Of a stretch of 64,000 nucleotides of DNA, positions 24,892 through 33,727 are shown one piece after another. Each line of letters begins with the position of its first letter. The first letter of the stretch is position 1. The DNA comes from Pedobacter sp. MC2016-15 (lineage in GTDB: Bacteria > Bacteroidota > Bacteroidia > Sphingobacteriales > Sphingobacteriaceae), in NCBI RefSeq assembly GCF_026239695.1, contig NZ_JAPIVS010000007.1, positions 1-64,000 of the forward strand, read 5' to 3'. The notes under the pieces are model-generated. The model did no database searches and had not been told where the DNA came from. It saw nothing but the letters and a program-made list of their open reading frames with translations. The translations under genes were made by a program, and so were the position numbers.

Positions 24892-25680
24892 ATGGATCAA
24901 GTTAAATCAACCTTATTGCAGGCCCTGATTCTCACGAAGAATGAAGAACCCAATTTGAAACGGGTGCTGGATAAACTGACATGGCTGGAAAGGGTGGTGA
25001 TTGTGGATAGTTTCAGTACCGATGCTACGCTGGATATTGCCGCTTCTTTTGAGAATACGGTAGTGGTACAGCGCCCCTTTGATTCTTTTGCCAGTCAGTG
25101 TAATTACGGGCTGACGCTGCTGGACAGTACATGGGTGCTGAGTATGGACTCTGATTACGTGCTGACAGATGATTTTATCAATGAGACGAGGGCTTTTATT
25201 ACCACGGGTGATAAAAGTGCTTATGCCACAGAATTTAAGTTTGTGGTTTTTGGTAAGCCGCTGTTGAAAGACAATACTACGCCGAGGCCGGTATTGTTTA
25301 AAAAGGAGGCGGGTTCTTATTTTGATGATGGCCATGCCCACCGCCTGGCGATTACAGGGGAAACAGGAGCTTATCGTGCGCGCATCCTCCATGATGACCG
25401 TAAATCGCTGACGATCTGGTTAAATAACCAGAATGGCTATTCGGTTAAAGAAAGCCATAAGATCCTGAATACGCCGCAGACTGAACTACCGATGAGTGCG
25501 AAGATCAGGAAAACAAAGATCCTGGCGCCCTTCATGGTGTTTTTCTATTCGCTCTTTATCAAGGGGCTGATCTTTAATGGCTGGAGGGGATGGCATTATG
25601 TATTGCAGCGTACAATGGTGGAGATTGTTATCGCGCTGCGCCTGATTGAAGAAGAAAAATTAAAAAAAGAGATCGAGTAG
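24892..25680 (+). CDS. Glycosyltransferase family 2 (WaaE/KdtX-like)
   Basis: A 262-residue GT-A enzyme. It starts QALILTKNEEPNLKRVLDKL, then VIVDSFSTDATLDIA, and the donor/metal motif appears as SMDSDYVL near residue 83. The FDSFASQCNYGL segment matches the WaaE/KdtX-like branch, which transfers a hexose to lipid-linked or core sugars. A hydrophobic stretch near 205-225 (FMVFFYSLFIKGLI) suggests membrane association. It sits between a GT4 gene and the WcaF-like gene with 4-6 bp gaps. Confidence 0.87.
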   Translation: MDQVKSTLLQALILTKNEEPNLKRVLDKLTWLERVVIVDSFSTDATLDIAASFENTVVVQRPFDSFASQCNYGLTLLDSTWVLSMDSDYVLTDDFINETRAFITTGDKSAYATEFKFVVFGKPLLKDNTTPRPVLFKKEAGSYFDDGHAHRLAITGETGAYRARILHDDRKSLTIWLNNQNGYSVKESHKILNTPQTELPMSAKIRKTKILAPFMVFFYSLFIKGLIFNGWRGWHYVLQRTMVEIVIALRLIEEEKLKKEIE

Positions 25681-25684
25681 TATA

Positions 25685-26248
25685 ATGGAAGAACTGAACC
25701 GCTCAAAAGTAAAGCTGGCAAATTTTGATTCAACCGTAGGTTTGGACAGAGGTGCAGGTAAATTGAAAGAGATCTGCTGGTATTTTACCAAGATGATTTT
25801 CTTTTTATCGGCAATGCCATGGCCCAGCAGCATCAAATGTTCTTTGCTGCGCTTGTTTGGCGCCAGAGTGGGTTCAGGGGTAAATATCAAACCCAGGGTA
25901 AATATCCATTTTCCCTGGAAACTGACAGTGGGTAATGATGTATGGATAGGTGAAGAGGCTTTCCTGCTCAATTTTGAACTGCTGACGATCGGCAACGATG
26001 TATGTATCTCTCAGCGGGCATTCCTGTGTGGGGGCAACCATGATTTCAGGATTCCTGAAATGCCCTACAGGAACGGGCCGATTACGCTGATGGATGGAGC
26101 CTGGATCGGGGCTTCGGTATTTGTTTCTCCGGGAGTGACAGTAGGTACTGACAGTGTGATCACGGCAGGATCTGTAGTAACCGGGGACATTGCAGCCAAC
26201 GGAATTTACAAAGGGAATCCTTTAGTTTTTATCAAACAAAGATGGTAA
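25685..26248 (+). CDS. WcaF-like colanic-acid-type acetyltransferase
   Basis: A 187-residue hexapeptide acyltransferase of the WcaF type. The sequence PWPSSIKCSLLRLFGARVGSG leads into hexapeptides (VGNDVW, IGNDVC); the histidine loop is CGGNHDF, and MDGAWIGASVFVSPGVTVG and ENGIYKGNP-like endings are as in WcaF (here ANGIYKGNP). WcaF acetylates a fucose residue in colanic acid; the substrate here is unknown. It pairs with a WcaI-like glycosyltransferase directly downstream, as in colanic-acid clusters, and the two overlap by TAATG. Confidence 0.88.
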   Translation: MEELNRSKVKLANFDSTVGLDRGAGKLKEICWYFTKMIFFLSAMPWPSSIKCSLLRLFGARVGSGVNIKPRVNIHFPWKLTVGNDVWIGEEAFLLNFELLTIGNDVCISQRAFLCGGNHDFRIPEMPYRNGPITLMDGAWIGASVFVSPGVTVGTDSVITAGSVVTGDIAANGIYKGNPLVFIKQRW

Positions 26249-27489
26249 TGAAGAAAAAGATATTGGTATTGGGTATAAACTGCTTGCCGGAACTCACGGG
26301 GATAGGTAAGTATACAGGTGAGATGATCACATGGATGGCCGAACAGGGCCACGATGTGACTATGGTCACTGGTTTTCCCTATTATCCGAACTGGAAGGTA
26401 CAGGAGCCATACACAGGTGGCTGGTACAAGTCAGAAACAATGTTTGAAGGCAGCCTGAAAATTCACAGGTGCCCGCTTTATATCCCCTCTAAACCTTCAG
26501 GACTGAAAAGGCTGATCCATGAATCTATATTTTTTGTATCAGCAGGCTTTGTAGTGCTCAAAATGCTCTTCAAGCCTAAGCAGGACCTGATTTTTGCGAT
26601 TGCGCCACCTTTCCACCTGGCGATTCTGGCGCTGTTCTACCGTTTTTTCAGGGGTGGACGTATTATCTACCATGTGCAGGACCTGCAGATTGAGGCGGCA
26701 AAGGAGCTGAAGATGCTGCGCTATAAATGGATGTTCGATACGCTTTTTGCCATCGAGTACTTTATCCTGAGGAAGATGGATTTTATCAGTACGATCTCTG
26801 AAGGGATGATGAAAAAGGTAGGACGCAAGATTCCTAAGGGGGTGATGTTCTTTCCGAACTGGGTAGATACTGAAACATTCTGCCCGCTGCCGGAGCGTCA
26901 TCTGCTGAAAACAAAATGGGGTTACCAGCCGGATGACCATGTGGTATTATACTCCGGAAGTATCGGCGAGAAACAGGGACTGGACAGTTTGATCAGGATC
27001 GCGGCTCAGTTACAGCCCCGCACAAATATCAAATTTGTGATTTGCGGAACAGGGCCATACAAAGCTGAACTGATCAGGATGTCTGAAGAAGCGGGTCTTA
27101 CCAACCTGGCATTTCTGCCGCTGCAGGAATTTGATGTCTTTAATGAGTTTTTGAATATGGCGGATATCCACCTGGTGTTGCAGAAAGCAAATGCGAGCGA
27201 TCTGGTGATGCCATCCAAGCTGACGGCGATTTTAGCAGTGGGCGGACTGGCATTGGTGACGGCAAATGAAGGCACTACGCTGCATGATGTGATTATTGAA
27301 CATGCTATGGGTGTGATTATTGAGGCCGAAAAGGAAAACCTGCTGGCGGAAGCTATAGTGGAGATTACTGAAAACGATTACGAACCTTGCAGGAAGAACG
27401 CAAGGAAATATGCTGAGAAATATTTGGATAAACGTAACATCCTTCCTGAAATGCTGGAGTATGTATCCGATGTAAGAAACCATAATTGA
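26248..27489 (+). CDS. WcaI-like glycosyltransferase (GT4)
   Basis: A 413-residue GT-B enzyme of the WcaI type: ILVLGINCLPELTGIGKYTGE, TGFPYYPNW and YHVQDLQIEAAKELKML are characteristic. The donor lobe has VLYSGSIGEKQGLDSL near residue 233. I chose the ATG at 26248, which forms the same TAATG overlap with the preceding gene seen elsewhere in this operon; an in-frame ATG six bases earlier is the alternative. In colanic-acid synthesis WcaI adds a sugar to the growing repeat unit. Confidence 0.9.
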   Translation: MKKKILVLGINCLPELTGIGKYTGEMITWMAEQGHDVTMVTGFPYYPNWKVQEPYTGGWYKSETMFEGSLKIHRCPLYIPSKPSGLKRLIHESIFFVSAGFVVLKMLFKPKQDLIFAIAPPFHLAILALFYRFFRGGRIIYHVQDLQIEAAKELKMLRYKWMFDTLFAIEYFILRKMDFISTISEGMMKKVGRKIPKGVMFFPNWVDTETFCPLPERHLLKTKWGYQPDDHVVLYSGSIGEKQGLDSLIRIAAQLQPRTNIKFVICGTGPYKAELIRMSEEAGLTNLAFLPLQEFDVFNEFLNMADIHLVLQKANASDLVMPSKLTAILAVGGLALVTANEGTTLHDVIIEHAMGVIIEAEKENLLAEAIVEITENDYEPCRKNARKYAEKYLDKRNILPEMLEYVSDVRNHN

Positions 27490-27504
27490 TAGCTAAACCT
27501 AAAG

Positions 27505-28953
27505 ATGATGAAGAAGTTCCTGATTATTATCCTGTTTATATTTTCGCAGCTCAACTTAAAAGCCCAATTTTTAGATTCGCTGCAGGTGCAGGCGGGAACG
27601 GCGGTAAATGTTGCAAGTAAAGATTTTTTACCGCTCTGGTTACAGGCCAACAGGTTTGGTGTAGTATCTGACCAGCAGTTTGATTTTACGACGCACCTGA
27701 GGGCTACCAATGCACATCGCTTTGGTGCGCCAACAACAATTTATGACGGCAATGACAGGGGTATCTATGTCAGCTATGGAATTGATGCCTATAACAATGA
27801 CCACCTGAGCAAAACTTTGCTGCAGGAGGCTTTCCTGAAGGTGAGGTACAAGAATATCACCTTTAGCGGAGGTAGGTTTAAGCAGATCATCGGCGAGGTG
27901 GATCCGGATCTTTCTTCGGGATCGCTGGGACTTAGTGGCAATGCATTGCCTGTTCCGAAGCTGAATCTGGCAATGGAATATACGGACATCCCTTTTACAA
28001 ACGGATGGTTCCAGTTTAAGGGGATGATCAGTCATGGCTGGATGGGACCAAACCAGTTCCTGAAAAGTGCTTACCTCCATGAGAAGAATTTCTACGTACG
28101 CTTTGGTAAACATAAACTGAAGCTCTATGGAGGAATCCAGCATTATGCGGTATGGGGTGGCGAAAGGGCTGGTTTCTTTGACCTGGACCGCTCTTTTGAC
28201 GGCTTTCTCAGTGTCCTGATCGGTAAGGAAGCCAATGATGGCAGTGTGATGGGAGACATCAGGCCAAACAGACCGGGTGACCACCGAGGGGTGATTGAAG
28301 CGGGTGCCGAATGGGAAAACGATGATCTCAAAATCAGCCTGAACCACCAGACGCCCTTTGATATGGGCCAGGGTATTGATACGAGAAATATTGACCGCCT
28401 GCTGAGTTTAAACATCGTCAATAAAAAGGAAGATGCGATCCTGAAAAAGATCACTTTTGAATTTATCCATACCAAACAGATGAACGACTTTTACAGGCTG
28501 GGAGTTAGGGAAAGTTATTACAATAACGGTATCTACAGAACGGGTTGGGAGTACAACGACCATATTCTTGGTACACCGCTGTTCATTAACAGGGTACGGG
28601 GATCCAATTACTTCCCGGATGTACAGCCTTATGACTGGGACGGACCAACGGCTACCATACAGCCGCTCACCAATATTATCAGTAACAGGGTAGTGGGTGG
28701 ACATGTAGGTGCTATCCTTGCGCTGACCGAAGATATCTCTTCCAAAACCTTACTTACTTTTACCAATAACTACGGGAACTATAATGACCGGAACTTCAGG
28801 GAAAGATATTACGGACAGTGGTATACGCTGCAGGAATTCAGATGGGCAGTTCCGAAATCACAGTTGTCTGTAAAAGGGGCGCTGGCCTTTGACTTTGGAG
28901 ATATGTACAGCAATTTCGGCTCTATGGTTGGCGTAGAATGGCAGCTGAGATAA
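27505..28953 (+). CDS. Wzi-like capsule assembly outer-membrane protein
   Basis: A 482-residue outer-membrane beta-barrel protein with a signal peptide (hydrophobic stretch ending near LNLKAQ). The opening SLQVQAGTAVNVASKDFLPLWLQAN and many alternating amphipathic strands match the capsule assembly Wzi family, and the C-terminus ends in a strand (GVEWQLR). In Escherichia coli, Wzi anchors capsular polymer to the cell surface; here its presence suggests that part of the polymer stays cell-associated. It is the penultimate gene of the main operon. Confidence 0.88.
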   Translation: MMKKFLIIILFIFSQLNLKAQFLDSLQVQAGTAVNVASKDFLPLWLQANRFGVVSDQQFDFTTHLRATNAHRFGAPTTIYDGNDRGIYVSYGIDAYNNDHLSKTLLQEAFLKVRYKNITFSGGRFKQIIGEVDPDLSSGSLGLSGNALPVPKLNLAMEYTDIPFTNGWFQFKGMISHGWMGPNQFLKSAYLHEKNFYVRFGKHKLKLYGGIQHYAVWGGERAGFFDLDRSFDGFLSVLIGKEANDGSVMGDIRPNRPGDHRGVIEAGAEWENDDLKISLNHQTPFDMGQGIDTRNIDRLLSLNIVNKKEDAILKKITFEFIHTKQMNDFYRLGVRESYYNNGIYRTGWEYNDHILGTPLFINRVRGSNYFPDVQPYDWDGPTATIQPLTNIISNRVVGGHVGAILALTEDISSKTLLTFTNNYGNYNDRNFRERYYGQWYTLQEFRWAVPKSQLSVKGALAFDFGDMYSNFGSMVGVEWQLR

Positions 28954-28984
28954 TGAACGGGCTTCTGAAATAAGAGAATTGTTG

Positions 28985-28992
28985 TAAGTTTG
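28985..28992 (+). promoter_or_regulatory. Candidate internal -7 element before the first WcaJ-like gene
   Basis: TAAGTTTG fits TAnnTTTG exactly and ends 17 bp before the ATG at 29010. No good -33 TTG is seen, so an internal promoter is possible but unproven; read-through from the operon is equally plausible. Confidence 0.3.
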
Positions 28993-29009
28993 CCTGACAA
29001 TCTAACCAG

Positions 29010-30383
29010 ATGGCAGACCACTACGGCTCTTATTTTAAAACTTTAGGGATCATTATTGATATGCTCCTGCTGAACCTTGCAGGTCTCGCAGGTTATCTCC
29101 TGATGTTGAATTTGCCGCTGGAGGACCTGCACCTGGGCTGGCTTCATGTACTGCTGATCAATTTTCTGTGGTTCAATGTGACCCAGGCAACACGGCTATA
29201 CCGGGATATTTTTGCCAGGGATGCGATACCTACATTGAAGGCAGCTCTGGGCTCGCTCTTCCTTTTTGCCTTCCTCATCTTTTCTTTAATTGCGCTGATC
29301 GCAGATTTTCATTGGTACAGCATTCCTGTGCTGGTCTCGCTGCTGCTGTTTTCTTTTCTGCTGTTGTCTGGCAAGATTATCTTTCTCCTCTGGAGGAGGA
29401 GCTCAAGGGCCAGCCGGATCGACTATAAACCTGTGCTGATCCTGGGAACAGGGCCACTGGCGACGGAATTGAAAACTTATCTGGATACTCACCCTATTTT
29501 GGGTTACAAAGTAATTGGCTTTTTTGATAACAGGCCGGGGGCAGCTGTGCTGGGACCATTGGAGGGATGGCTGAGTTATGCCAGGGAGAATGGTATTAAA
29601 GAGGTTTTTTGTGTATTACCCGATGAAGAACTGGAAGAGATCTATCAGCTGAGAAGGCAGGCAGATCAGGCAATGGTTCGCTTTAAGATGGTTCCGGATG
29701 TGAAGGATTATTTTCGCAGGAATGTAAAGGTGCAGTGGTTTGGCCACATGCCGGTATTAAGTACCAGGACTGAGCCGCTGGAGATACGGATGAACCAGAT
29801 CCTGAAACGGGGATTTGACATTGTAATTTCATTATTTGTTATAATTTTTCTTTTGAGTTGGCTCTTTCCCCTGCTGGCTGTATGGATCAAACTGAGTTCT
29901 AAAGGACCGGTGCTGTTCAGGCAGCTGCGTTCAGGAAAAAACAATGAGTCGTTCCGCTGCCTGAAGTTCAGGAGTATGGTGGTTAATGATCAGGCAGATT
30001 CTTTACAGGCGGTGAAGAATGATCACCGGTTAACCAAAATCGGTGCTTTTATGAGGAGAAACAGCATTGACGAGCTTCCACAGTTCATCAATGTGTTGCT
30101 GGGAGACATGTCAGTGGTTGGCCCAAGGCCACACATGCTGCAGCATACGGCTGCTTATGCCGCGCTGATCGAGAAATTTATGGTTCGTCATCTGGTGCTT
30201 CCGGGGATTACAGGATGGGCACAAACCAAAGGTTTGAGAGGGGAGACTTTTGATCAGCAATCAATGCAGGAGAGGGTGGAGGCTGATATCTGGTATCTCG
30301 AAAACTGGTCTTTGTTTCTGGATATGAAAATTGTCTTTATGACCGCAGTACATGTGGTGCTGGGTAGTGATAAAGCGCATTAA
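29010..30383 (+). CDS. WcaJ-like polyprenyl glycosylphosphotransferase (copy 1)
   Basis: A 457-residue membrane protein of the WcaJ type. Four N-terminal hydrophobic helices are followed by a nucleotide-binding-fold-like domain (VLILGTGPLATELKTYL near 143). Another membrane segment lies near 270-293, then the catalytic bacterial sugar transferase domain with FRQLRSGKNNESFRCLKFRSM, DELPQFINVLLGDMSVVGPRPH and PGITGWAQ. It starts glycan assembly by moving a sugar-1-phosphate onto undecaprenyl phosphate. It ends the main operon. A second enzyme of the same type follows after a 392-bp gap. Confidence 0.92.
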   Translation: MADHYGSYFKTLGIIIDMLLLNLAGLAGYLLMLNLPLEDLHLGWLHVLLINFLWFNVTQATRLYRDIFARDAIPTLKAALGSLFLFAFLIFSLIALIADFHWYSIPVLVSLLLFSFLLLSGKIIFLLWRRSSRASRIDYKPVLILGTGPLATELKTYLDTHPILGYKVIGFFDNRPGAAVLGPLEGWLSYARENGIKEVFCVLPDEELEEIYQLRRQADQAMVRFKMVPDVKDYFRRNVKVQWFGHMPVLSTRTEPLEIRMNQILKRGFDIVISLFVIIFLLSWLFPLLAVWIKLSSKGPVLFRQLRSGKNNESFRCLKFRSMVVNDQADSLQAVKNDHRLTKIGAFMRRNSIDELPQFINVLLGDMSVVGPRPHMLQHTAAYAALIEKFMVRHLVLPGITGWAQTKGLRGETFDQQSMQERVEADIWYLENWSLFLDMKIVFMTAVHVVLGSDKAH

Positions 30384-30701
30384 TGTTGACAACTGAAAGT
30401 GTTGGCTGTTCAATAAACTGGTCATTTAATTCAGAAAAATAGACAATTTAACCAAAAAAGGTTGTTCCTGGCTTACTTTTCAGCATTGGCCTGAATATTT
30501 TGCTGTTAATTCTGTGTTATGTACAGAATATTAGAAATTCGGGCATGATAAAGACTTAAACACTGGTTTTTCATTTTTGTAATTCATTTAATCGATCTTA
30601 TTGTTAATCTAAAGTTTACTAAATAAAAAATTGGCTCTTTTTTTTGTTGAAATCTTCTGATTATACTATATTAGTGATAATTATTTAAACAATAATTCTT
30701 G
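30384..30701. other. AT-rich intergenic stretch without a gene
   Basis: No credible frame, RNA gene or strong hairpin is visible here. It separates the two WcaJ-like genes and leads into the promoter candidate at 30702-30731. Confidence 0.5.
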
Positions 30702-30731
30702 TTTGAACCTTGGCAGATCCCTTGGTATAAT
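30702..30731 (+). promoter_or_regulatory. Candidate promoter of the second WcaJ-like gene
   Basis: TTTGAAC (30702-30708) and TATAAT (30726-30731) are 17 bp apart. The pattern resembles a classical sigma-70 promoter and also offers TTTG for the Bacteroidota -33. Transcription near 30738 would leave a leader of about 38 nt before the ATG at 30776. Confidence 0.4.
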
Positions 30732-30775
30732 TCTTGTTACACAAGCCGTATTCATTGCATAACTTAAAGTATAAT

Positions 30776-32173
30776 ATGTCCATTCAAACCCGCTACCTTT
30801 ATTTACTTAGATACATCCTGCCGGTTACAGACATCCTAATGCTAAATCTCATTTATGTGCTCTCTTATTACTTTACCGGATATATGGGTAAGGGAGTAAG
30901 TGAGGAGTTGCAAAAACATTATCTTGTCGTTTGTAATTTGTTATGGTTTCTGAACACAGCTGTTTTTAACCTGTATTCGGAGTATAACGCCAGGAAGATC
31001 GAACGGATCTATAGGGGCACGATTAAGAGTGTCATCCTGCATTTTGTTATTTTTTCGCTCTATTTACTCTTCGCAAAGGATCTGGACTTTTCCAGAAATT
31101 TCCTCATTACTTTTTATGTCTTTCTGTTTATCGGATTTGTGCTCAACAGGTTTGCCGGAACGTATATCCAGCATGTGCTGATCAACAGGTTCCACTCTAC
31201 GAGAAAGGTTGCGGTAATGGGCGATAATGATACGGGGATGCGTGTAGCGGCTTACCTGCAGAAACAACGGAATATCGATTTTTACGGATTTGTAGGTGAT
31301 GATGCCAGTATCTATGGCGACCGCAACGGAAAGATCTCTCCTGAAGCAAGTGTGAGGTTACAGGAAGCGGCGCTCTCCGGGGTGAAAGATCTGTATGTGT
31401 CTGTGGCGCCGTCCAGGATGCGCGAAATAGGTCCGCTGGTCATGGAAGCCGACAAGCAGCTGCTGCGTCTTAAATTTATTCCTGATCTGGCCGGTGCCCT
31501 TGCTGCACCCTATAGAATAAGTTATATGGGTGGGGAGTTTCCGATTATCACGCTGAGACACGAACCATTGGAGAGTATGGGTAACCGCTTTAAAAAGCGT
31601 GCCTTTGATATGGCTTTCGCTGCTTTCGTCATCATCTTTATCCTGAGCTGGCTATATCCCATTATCGCGATTCTGATTAAACTGCAAAGCAAAGGCCCTG
31701 TGATGTTTAAACAACAGCGGAGCGGAATTAATGATGAGCCCTTCTGGTGCTACAAGTTCAGAAGCATGCGCATGAATAATGACAGTGATAAAAAACAGGC
31801 TACCAAAGGTGACGACAGAATTACGCCAATCGGCAGGATCCTACGTAAAACCAGTTTGGATGAAATGCCGCAGTTTTTCAATGTCTTTATGGGAAATATG
31901 AGTATCGTTGGACCACGACCGCATATGCTGCGCCACACGGAAGAATACAAGAAAATTATCGGCCAGTATATGGTGCGGCAGTTTGTGAAGCCGGGAATTA
32001 CGGGATGGGCACAAGTGAACGGTTACCGGGGCGAAACCAAGGATGACTCTGCCATGGAGAAAAGGGTAGAACATGATATCTGGTATCTGGAGCACTGGAG
32101 TTTGATGCTGGATGTACGCATCATATTTTTAACCGTCATTAACATTTTCCGTGGTGAGGAGAACGCATACTAA
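30776..32173 (+). CDS. WcaJ-like polyprenyl glycosylphosphotransferase (copy 2)
   Basis: A 465-residue paralog of the preceding transferase: four N-terminal helices, a nucleotide-fold domain (KVAVMGDNDTGMRVAAYLQ) and the catalytic domain with FKQQRSGINDEPFWCYKFRSM, DEMPQFFNVFMGNMSIVGPRPH and PGITGWAQVNGYRGE. I prefer the ATG at 30776, just after a promoter-like sequence; the ATG at 30734 would lie at or before the expected transcription start. Two initiating enzymes in tandem suggest two primed sugars or differently regulated copies. A nucleotidyltransferase gene follows after 148 bp. Confidence 0.9.
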   Translation: MSIQTRYLYLLRYILPVTDILMLNLIYVLSYYFTGYMGKGVSEELQKHYLVVCNLLWFLNTAVFNLYSEYNARKIERIYRGTIKSVILHFVIFSLYLLFAKDLDFSRNFLITFYVFLFIGFVLNRFAGTYIQHVLINRFHSTRKVAVMGDNDTGMRVAAYLQKQRNIDFYGFVGDDASIYGDRNGKISPEASVRLQEAALSGVKDLYVSVAPSRMREIGPLVMEADKQLLRLKFIPDLAGALAAPYRISYMGGEFPIITLRHEPLESMGNRFKKRAFDMAFAAFVIIFILSWLYPIIAILIKLQSKGPVMFKQQRSGINDEPFWCYKFRSMRMNNDSDKKQATKGDDRITPIGRILRKTSLDEMPQFFNVFMGNMSIVGPRPHMLRHTEEYKKIIGQYMVRQFVKPGITGWAQVNGYRGETKDDSAMEKRVEHDIWYLEHWSLMLDVRIIFLTVINIFRGEENAY

Positions 32174-32321
32174 AATTGAAAACAATTATATGATAATAGC
32201 CGTTACAACATGAGTGTGTTTCAATGCGATTATCTGAAGGAAATGTATTAAATGCAGTTTCTGTTTAGTAGTTTTAGAAAAATAACGCATTCATAAATTT
32301 AAAATATACACTGAAAAACAT

Positions 32322-33230
32322 ATGTCTGAAATCAAACCTTCTTTGGTAATCCTGGCAGCTGGAATGGCTAGCCGTTATGGTGGTAACAAACAAACTGAAT
32401 CTTTTGGCCCTTCTGGTGAAACTATCATGGAATATTCTATCTATGATGCGATTAAAGCTGGTTTTGGTAAAGTAATTTTTATTATCCGTGAAGAGTTCTC
32501 GGAATCTTTTAAAGCGGTAATTGAGCCTAAATTGGCCGGTAAAATCGAAACTGATTATGTATATCAGTCGTTAGAGAGTTTCAGTGGTGGACGTGCTACT
32601 CCTGAAGGCAGAACGAAACCTTTTGGTACCATGCATGCGCTGCTTTGCTGCAAGGATGTTCTGGATGCTCCTTTTGCTGTAATCAATGCAGACGACTTCT
32701 ATGGCTTTGATGCTTTTAAACAAGCTTATGATTACCTGGTAGCAGGTATTGAAAAAGGTAAATACGCTTGTATCGGTTATGAACTGAAAAATACACTGAG
32801 TGATAACGGTTCTGTAACACGTGGCGAGATCAATGTTGATAATGAGAAAAACATTGTGAGCATCACTGAGCGTAAAGAGATCTATAAAAAAGATGGTAAA
32901 GCATTTACTCCGGATGGCGGAACAGATGTTGAATTACCTTTAGATACTAAAGTAAGTATGAACTTCTTCTGTTTCACTCCTGATTTTGTGAACTGGTCTG
33001 AAGAGGAATACTACAAATTCCGCGATGCGAATGCTACGGAACTGAAAGCAGAATTTTTAATTCCTGAAGTTGCTGATATCCTGATTAAATCTGGTGAAGG
33101 TGTAGTGAAGATGATTCCTACTGAAGCAGTTTGGTTTGGTGTGACGTTCAAGGAAGATGCGCCTGTTGTAAAAGCACAGTTGCAAAAACTGATTGACGAA
33201 GGTACGTACCCTGCGAACCTCTGGGCATAA
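32322..33230 (+). CDS. Sugar nucleotidyltransferase family protein
   Basis: A 302-residue protein whose N-terminus LVILAAGMASRYGGNKQTE carries the nucleotide-binding signature of NTP-transferases (GxxxRxxxxKQ-like) with VINADDFYG near residue 125 as the metal-binding aspartate region. The family activates a sugar phosphate to an NDP-sugar. Position after the glycan operon suggests donor synthesis for it, but sugar specificity cannot be read, and cells often keep this gene for general use. It ends at a strong bidirectional terminator. Confidence 0.85.
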   Translation: MSEIKPSLVILAAGMASRYGGNKQTESFGPSGETIMEYSIYDAIKAGFGKVIFIIREEFSESFKAVIEPKLAGKIETDYVYQSLESFSGGRATPEGRTKPFGTMHALLCCKDVLDAPFAVINADDFYGFDAFKQAYDYLVAGIEKGKYACIGYELKNTLSDNGSVTRGEINVDNEKNIVSITERKEIYKKDGKAFTPDGGTDVELPLDTKVSMNFFCFTPDFVNWSEEEYYKFRDANATELKAEFLIPEVADILIKSGEGVVKMIPTEAVWFGVTFKEDAPVVKAQLQKLIDEGTYPANLWA

Positions 33231-33233
33231 TTT

Positions 33234-33270
33234 AAAAAAGCCGGCTTGCTAATTGAAAGCCGGCTTTTTT
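33234..33270. terminator. Strong bidirectional intrinsic terminator
   Basis: The arms 33234-33247 and 33257-33270 are perfectly complementary over 14 bp (AAGCCGGCTT core, A-run on the left, T-run on the right) with a 9-nt loop. It serves the nucleotidyltransferase gene (+) and the convergent hypothetical gene (-). Confidence 0.9.
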
Positions 33271-33285
33271 TATCTTTTACTCTGA

Positions 33286-33609
33286 TTATCTCGTAAAGCG
33301 GGCAACGACAAATGCGAAGATGCCGGTCATGAATTCTGTGAAGAATTTAAAATCATAAATTCTTTTGAAACTCTTGTCCGTCAGCGGGAAATGATACGCA
33401 GCCCATTCACCTGCCTGGGCAACTAATTCCCGATCTGTAATCTCATGGGAATACCATTCTACACCATCCTGTTTCCTCACCGGCTGGATATGTCCCAAAA
33501 ACTCGTGCTTGTGGTAAACTGAAAATAAGGAGTTATCCTCGTAAACTGGCTCTATCAGCAGTATACCCATGTAATGCTGGCACATTACTTCAATTTCTTT
33601 TGTTCTCAT
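33286..33609 (-). CDS. Conserved-type hypothetical protein
   Basis: A 107-residue protein from the ATG at 33609; a longer frame could begin only at a TTG at 33648. It has no signal peptide. The central part is polar with many aromatic and acidic residues, and the C-terminus (FFTEFMTGIFAFVVARF) is amphipathic or weakly hydrophobic. I do not recognise a family. It lies between the terminator at 33234-33270 and the membrane PAS gene, reads in the same direction as the latter, and is separated from it by 118 bp. Confidence 0.55.
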   Translation of the reverse strand: MRTKEIEVMCQHYMGILLIEPVYEDNSLFSVYHKHEFLGHIQPVRKQDGVEWYSHEITDRELVAQAGEWAAYHFPLTDKSFKRIYDFKFFTEFMTGIFAFVVARFTR

Positions 33610-33727
33610 TCGTAGCCAATTTATATCCGGCGCATAAAAATACGGCAAAAATGTAGCCGTGGATTTTTAAATTGGCAATAAAGTAAAACAATTTACGTTG
33701 ATAAGTGTTTACCACAAAAATGGCATT

